Positions 6,022 through 7,866 of a stretch of 7,866 nt of DNA are shown in pieces (within the stretch, counting starts at the first letter, position 1; every line of letters starts with the position of its first letter). The notes below the pieces were generated by a model that did no database searches, had not been told where the DNA came from, and was given only the letters and a program-made list of their open reading frames with translations. The stretch lies in NCBI GenBank assembly GCA_002437115.1, contig DJOD01000059.1, forward strand, positions 1 through 7,866. Direction: 5' to 3'. The position numbers and the translations under genes are program-made. The DNA comes from Prevotella sp. UBA6447 (lineage in GTDB: Bacteria; Bacteroidota; Bacteroidia; Bacteroidales; Bacteroidaceae).

Positions 6022-6939
6022 ATGGATAAGCTATTCAAATACATAATTGCCATACTTATAGTTTGTACACTCACTGGTATCTTTGTCGCCTTAAATTTGC
6101 CTCGCCCCAAGCTAACGTTTAGTGACAAGATGAGATTATCTCAAATTATCGCTGAATACAATGCGGATTTACCTCGTGAAATAGGAACGATTGGCTATTT
6201 GGATAGTATGTCGTTTGCGGATGAAATAATAACTTATGCCGTCAGTGTGAAAGGTGACGACAGAATTATGCAAGTATATTCAGATAACTATGATGAATTT
6301 AAGGATATGCTGAAATACTCCTTTATAGAAATGAATGGGCAAAGAAACTTGGGAAATACTTTTGCACATAGTTTGGAAACTAAAGGTTTGAACATCTGTT
6401 TCAAGGTCTCAACGGAGAACAAGAAATCCATGTCATGGAATATTACAGGCAAGGAGCTTAGCACATTCGTTGATTCTTGCAAGTTATCTCCGACAACAGC
6501 TTTAAAGAAGGTGATTGACGTGCAGATAAAAATTGCCAACCTGAAATTGCCCATTACAACAAATGACTTCCAAAAAGCAACAACAGTGGCGATAAATAGC
6601 ATTGTTGGAGATGTAAAAGACGAGAGGTGCTTGTTACAATCTATAAAGTACGAAGGAAATAATCTCCTTTTTGAATATAAGGTCAATGAAGAAGGCGCGA
6701 AAGACATAAAAAGACTAAAAGACAGAGAGGAAGATTTGGGTTATATGGATGCACTTGTCCAAGAACTCGTCCAAGACAAGGATATACTGGAGTTCATCGG
6801 TATGCTTGTAATATCCCATTCAAATATGGTATTAGTCTACCGAGAAAATGCTTCAACCAAGCAAATCTCCTTCTCACTACCATATACCATACTCAGAAAC
6901 CATTGTAAAGTACCACAGAACTTATTATCAATCAACTAA
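6022..6939 (+). CDS. Membrane-anchored protein of unknown function
   Basis: A 305-aa protein starting at the ATG at 6022, one base after the stop of the zinc-ribbon gene. An in-frame TTG at 6013 would overlap that gene and is less likely. Residues 6-26 form one hydrophobic segment after a short basic start (MDKLFK), giving an N-terminal anchor with the remaining 280 residues outside the cytoplasm. LIVC at 12-15 is not a good lipobox because valine precedes the cysteine. The soluble part may be two copies of one fold, about 49-145 and 178-291. In each, a P-x-x-x start is followed by a strand pair (EIITYAVSVKG, NLLFEYKVNE), a helix, then strands ending in a serine/aromatic stretch (LNICFKVS, NMVLVYREN). 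That duplication is my reading by eye. I recognise no catalytic motif or named family. Confidence 0.82.
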   Translation: MDKLFKYIIAILIVCTLTGIFVALNLPRPKLTFSDKMRLSQIIAEYNADLPREIGTIGYLDSMSFADEIITYAVSVKGDDRIMQVYSDNYDEFKDMLKYSFIEMNGQRNLGNTFAHSLETKGLNICFKVSTENKKSMSWNITGKELSTFVDSCKLSPTTALKKVIDVQIKIANLKLPITTNDFQKATTVAINSIVGDVKDERCLLQSIKYEGNNLLFEYKVNEEGAKDIKRLKDREEDLGYMDALVQELVQDKDILEFIGMLVISHSNMVLVYRENASTKQISFSLPYTILRNHCKVPQNLLSIN

Positions 6940-6951
6940 AAATATACAACA

Positions 6952-7176
6952 ATGTTACAAGATCAATTTATCAATCGTCTATTGCTTATCGTTGTCTTCG
7001 GTGTAGTTTACATCTACACTATGCTGAAGATGGCAAGTTGTAACTCCGTGGAAACATCACCACAGAAACACATTATATTAAAAATCCTCGGTGGTATAAA
7101 TGTTCTGTTGGGCGTTTCGTGCCTTGCTATGGGCATATTTTGGTTAACACAAGTGCAATACCCAGAGCTACCATAG
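6952..7176 (+). CDS. N-terminal part of a frame-broken polytopic membrane protein
   Basis: A 74-aa frame starting 12 bases after the previous stop, with hydrophobic segments at about residues 8-27 and 42-66 and a short polar loop between. It ends at TAG 7174-7176 soon after the second segment. The next gene lies in the -1 frame and overlaps it by 58 bases. Adding one T to the run of four T at 7138-7141 would join both frames into one 289-aa protein reading GIFLVNTSAIPRATIDFS through the junction, which looks more natural than either end alone. It is therefore probably the front half of a single gene broken by a one-base deletion or a sequencing error. A genuine two-TM small protein is the alternative. 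Confidence 0.7.
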   Translation: MLQDQFINRLLLIVVFGVVYIYTMLKMASCNSVETSPQKHIILKILGGINVLLGVSCLAMGIFWLTQVQYPELP

Positions 7177-7820
7177 ACTTCTCTTACAGTGCCAATCAAA
7201 TTGTCAGGACTTCTGACAAATATGTTGTATGGGGTTATCCTACTTCCGAGCAGAACCGTGCTATTATGGGAATAACCAATATATTCTCAAGCTTGGCCTT
7301 GGCTGCATATTGCTTCAATTACAAGACGTCTGACAGAAAATGGTGGAAGAAAATTCTTCGATTCTTTTATGGATTACTGATGTATGCGTTCTATTGTTCT
7401 GCAACAAACTTTCATTATTTTGATGCGGCAGAAATGGTTGCGCCTGGTCTTTTCTGCTTAATGGCTGGTCATGCATTGATAAAAGCTAACAAATTGAACG
7501 AGCAGAAAATGCAATTAGCCAACCAAAAAAGAATTGATGCCATTCATAAAATGATGGATGAGAAACTTGGAGGGGAAGTCCAAACAGAAGGTGACTCTCG
7601 ATTTATGCCTCAGAATGAGGACTTTAATGTGGATGGCTCGGATAAAGAAAGTGATGAGCAGCCTACAGATGTATCTGCCCATACAAGTTTACCTCATACT
7701 GAGCAAAACAAGAAGGAAGAAATATCAAGTATGGGTGTTGTTAAATATTGTAGACATTGTGGAAAGAAAGTAGATTATGACAGCTCCACTTATTGCAAAT
7801 ATTGTGGCAAAGGATTGTAA
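7119..7820 (+). CDS. Polytopic membrane protein with a C-terminal zinc ribbon (C-terminal part)
   Basis: An open frame of 233 codons. The first 10 or so are a shadow of the overlapping gene, so ATG 7119 is unlikely to be a real start; if translated alone, ATG 7266 is the next choice. Hydrophobic segments lie at about residues 48-68, 77-95 and 102-122. A charged, helix-prone stretch (122-150) and an acidic, low-complexity linker (150-205) follow. The last 25 residues form a zinc ribbon, C211-x2-C214 and C226-x2-C229, with CRHCGKK and CKYCGKG knuckles. Joined with the 6952-7176 frame, the protein would have about five membrane segments and a cytosolic ribbon at the end. This mirrors the N-terminal ribbon of the protein at 5739-6020 and suggests that both act in one assembly. 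I recognise no enzyme motif. Confidence 0.78.
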   Translation: MPCYGHILVNTSAIPRATIDFSYSANQIVRTSDKYVVWGYPTSEQNRAIMGITNIFSSLALAAYCFNYKTSDRKWWKKILRFFYGLLMYAFYCSATNFHYFDAAEMVAPGLFCLMAGHALIKANKLNEQKMQLANQKRIDAIHKMMDEKLGGEVQTEGDSRFMPQNEDFNVDGSDKESDEQPTDVSAHTSLPHTEQNKKEEISSMGVVKYCRHCGKKVDYDSSTYCKYCGKGL

Positions 7821-7866
7821 TTCTATTCTTCGACCATTTAATTTCAGGTAGGTTCTATTAATTTGC
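7821..7866. other. Downstream edge, no feature seen
   Basis: The 46 bases after the last stop are AT-rich and hold no clear terminator hairpin. The window ends in TTAATTTG (7858-7865), one base off the TAnnTTTG promoter box, which may be chance. Confidence 0.3.

Noticed and set aside
6022..6110. Lipoprotein signal in the 305-aa protein
   Set aside because: The cysteine is preceded by LIV, not by the small residue a lipobox needs, so a plain membrane anchor is more likely.
7858..7865. TTAATTTG as a promoter box at the right edge
   Set aside because: One base off the consensus with no TTTG at the proper distance upstream, and the window ends there.
1..7866. CRISPR array or insertion sequence
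   Set aside because: No regularly spaced repeats beyond the short att-like copies, and no transposase frame or matching terminal inverted repeats.

Overview
The window looks like Bacteroidota (Bacteroidales, most like Prevotella or a relative). The signs are promoters of the TTTG / TAnnTTTG type (clearest at 4910-4941), few strong Shine-Dalgarno sequences, a tRNA without an encoded CCA end, and a ribF gene in an otherwise unrelated operon. This is inferred from sequence style, not from a database match.

Left part, minus strand, GC-rich: a compact three-gene operon reading right to left. It holds a PMCA-like Ca2+-transporting P-type ATPase (4761-2140), the bifunctional riboflavin kinase/FAD synthetase ribF (2132-1185) and a CPBP-family intramembrane protease (1192-359). 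ribF starts 7 bases after the ATPase stop, and the protease start overlaps the ribF stop by 8 bases, so the three are probably co-transcribed from a promoter near 4841-4873. Positions 1-358 hold no convincing full gene, only a possible truncated gene start at the edge and an AT-rich inverted repeat.

Middle: a divergent plus-strand promoter (4910-4941) drives a tRNA with anticodon CAT (5029-5102), followed at once by a very strong UUCG-capped terminator (5113-5148). Directly behind it are two tandem copies and one inverted copy of TGCGTAAACA(A), resembling recombinase arm sites. Base composition then drops sharply, so the tRNA probably marks the edge of an inserted accessory region. No integrase lies in the window.

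Right part, plus strand, AT-rich: the most interesting segment. About 5350-5676 has the hallmarks of a free-standing structured RNA gene of roughly 325 nt: a TACCTTTG promoter element in front, several long perfect complementary arms (11 bp, 12 bp, and 13 positions with one mismatch) including an H-type pseudoknot, and a terminator-like hairpin with a T-tract at the end. It is followed by a tight cluster of membrane proteins: a 93-aa zinc-ribbon/single-TM protein, a 305-aa membrane-anchored protein with a possible internal duplication, and a polytopic protein with a C-terminal zinc ribbon. The last reads as two overlapping frames (6952-7176 and 7119-7820), best explained by loss of one T in a short T run. 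An RNA gene next to two zinc-ribbon membrane proteins at a tRNA-linked island is the best candidate here for an undescribed system; any functional link is inference.
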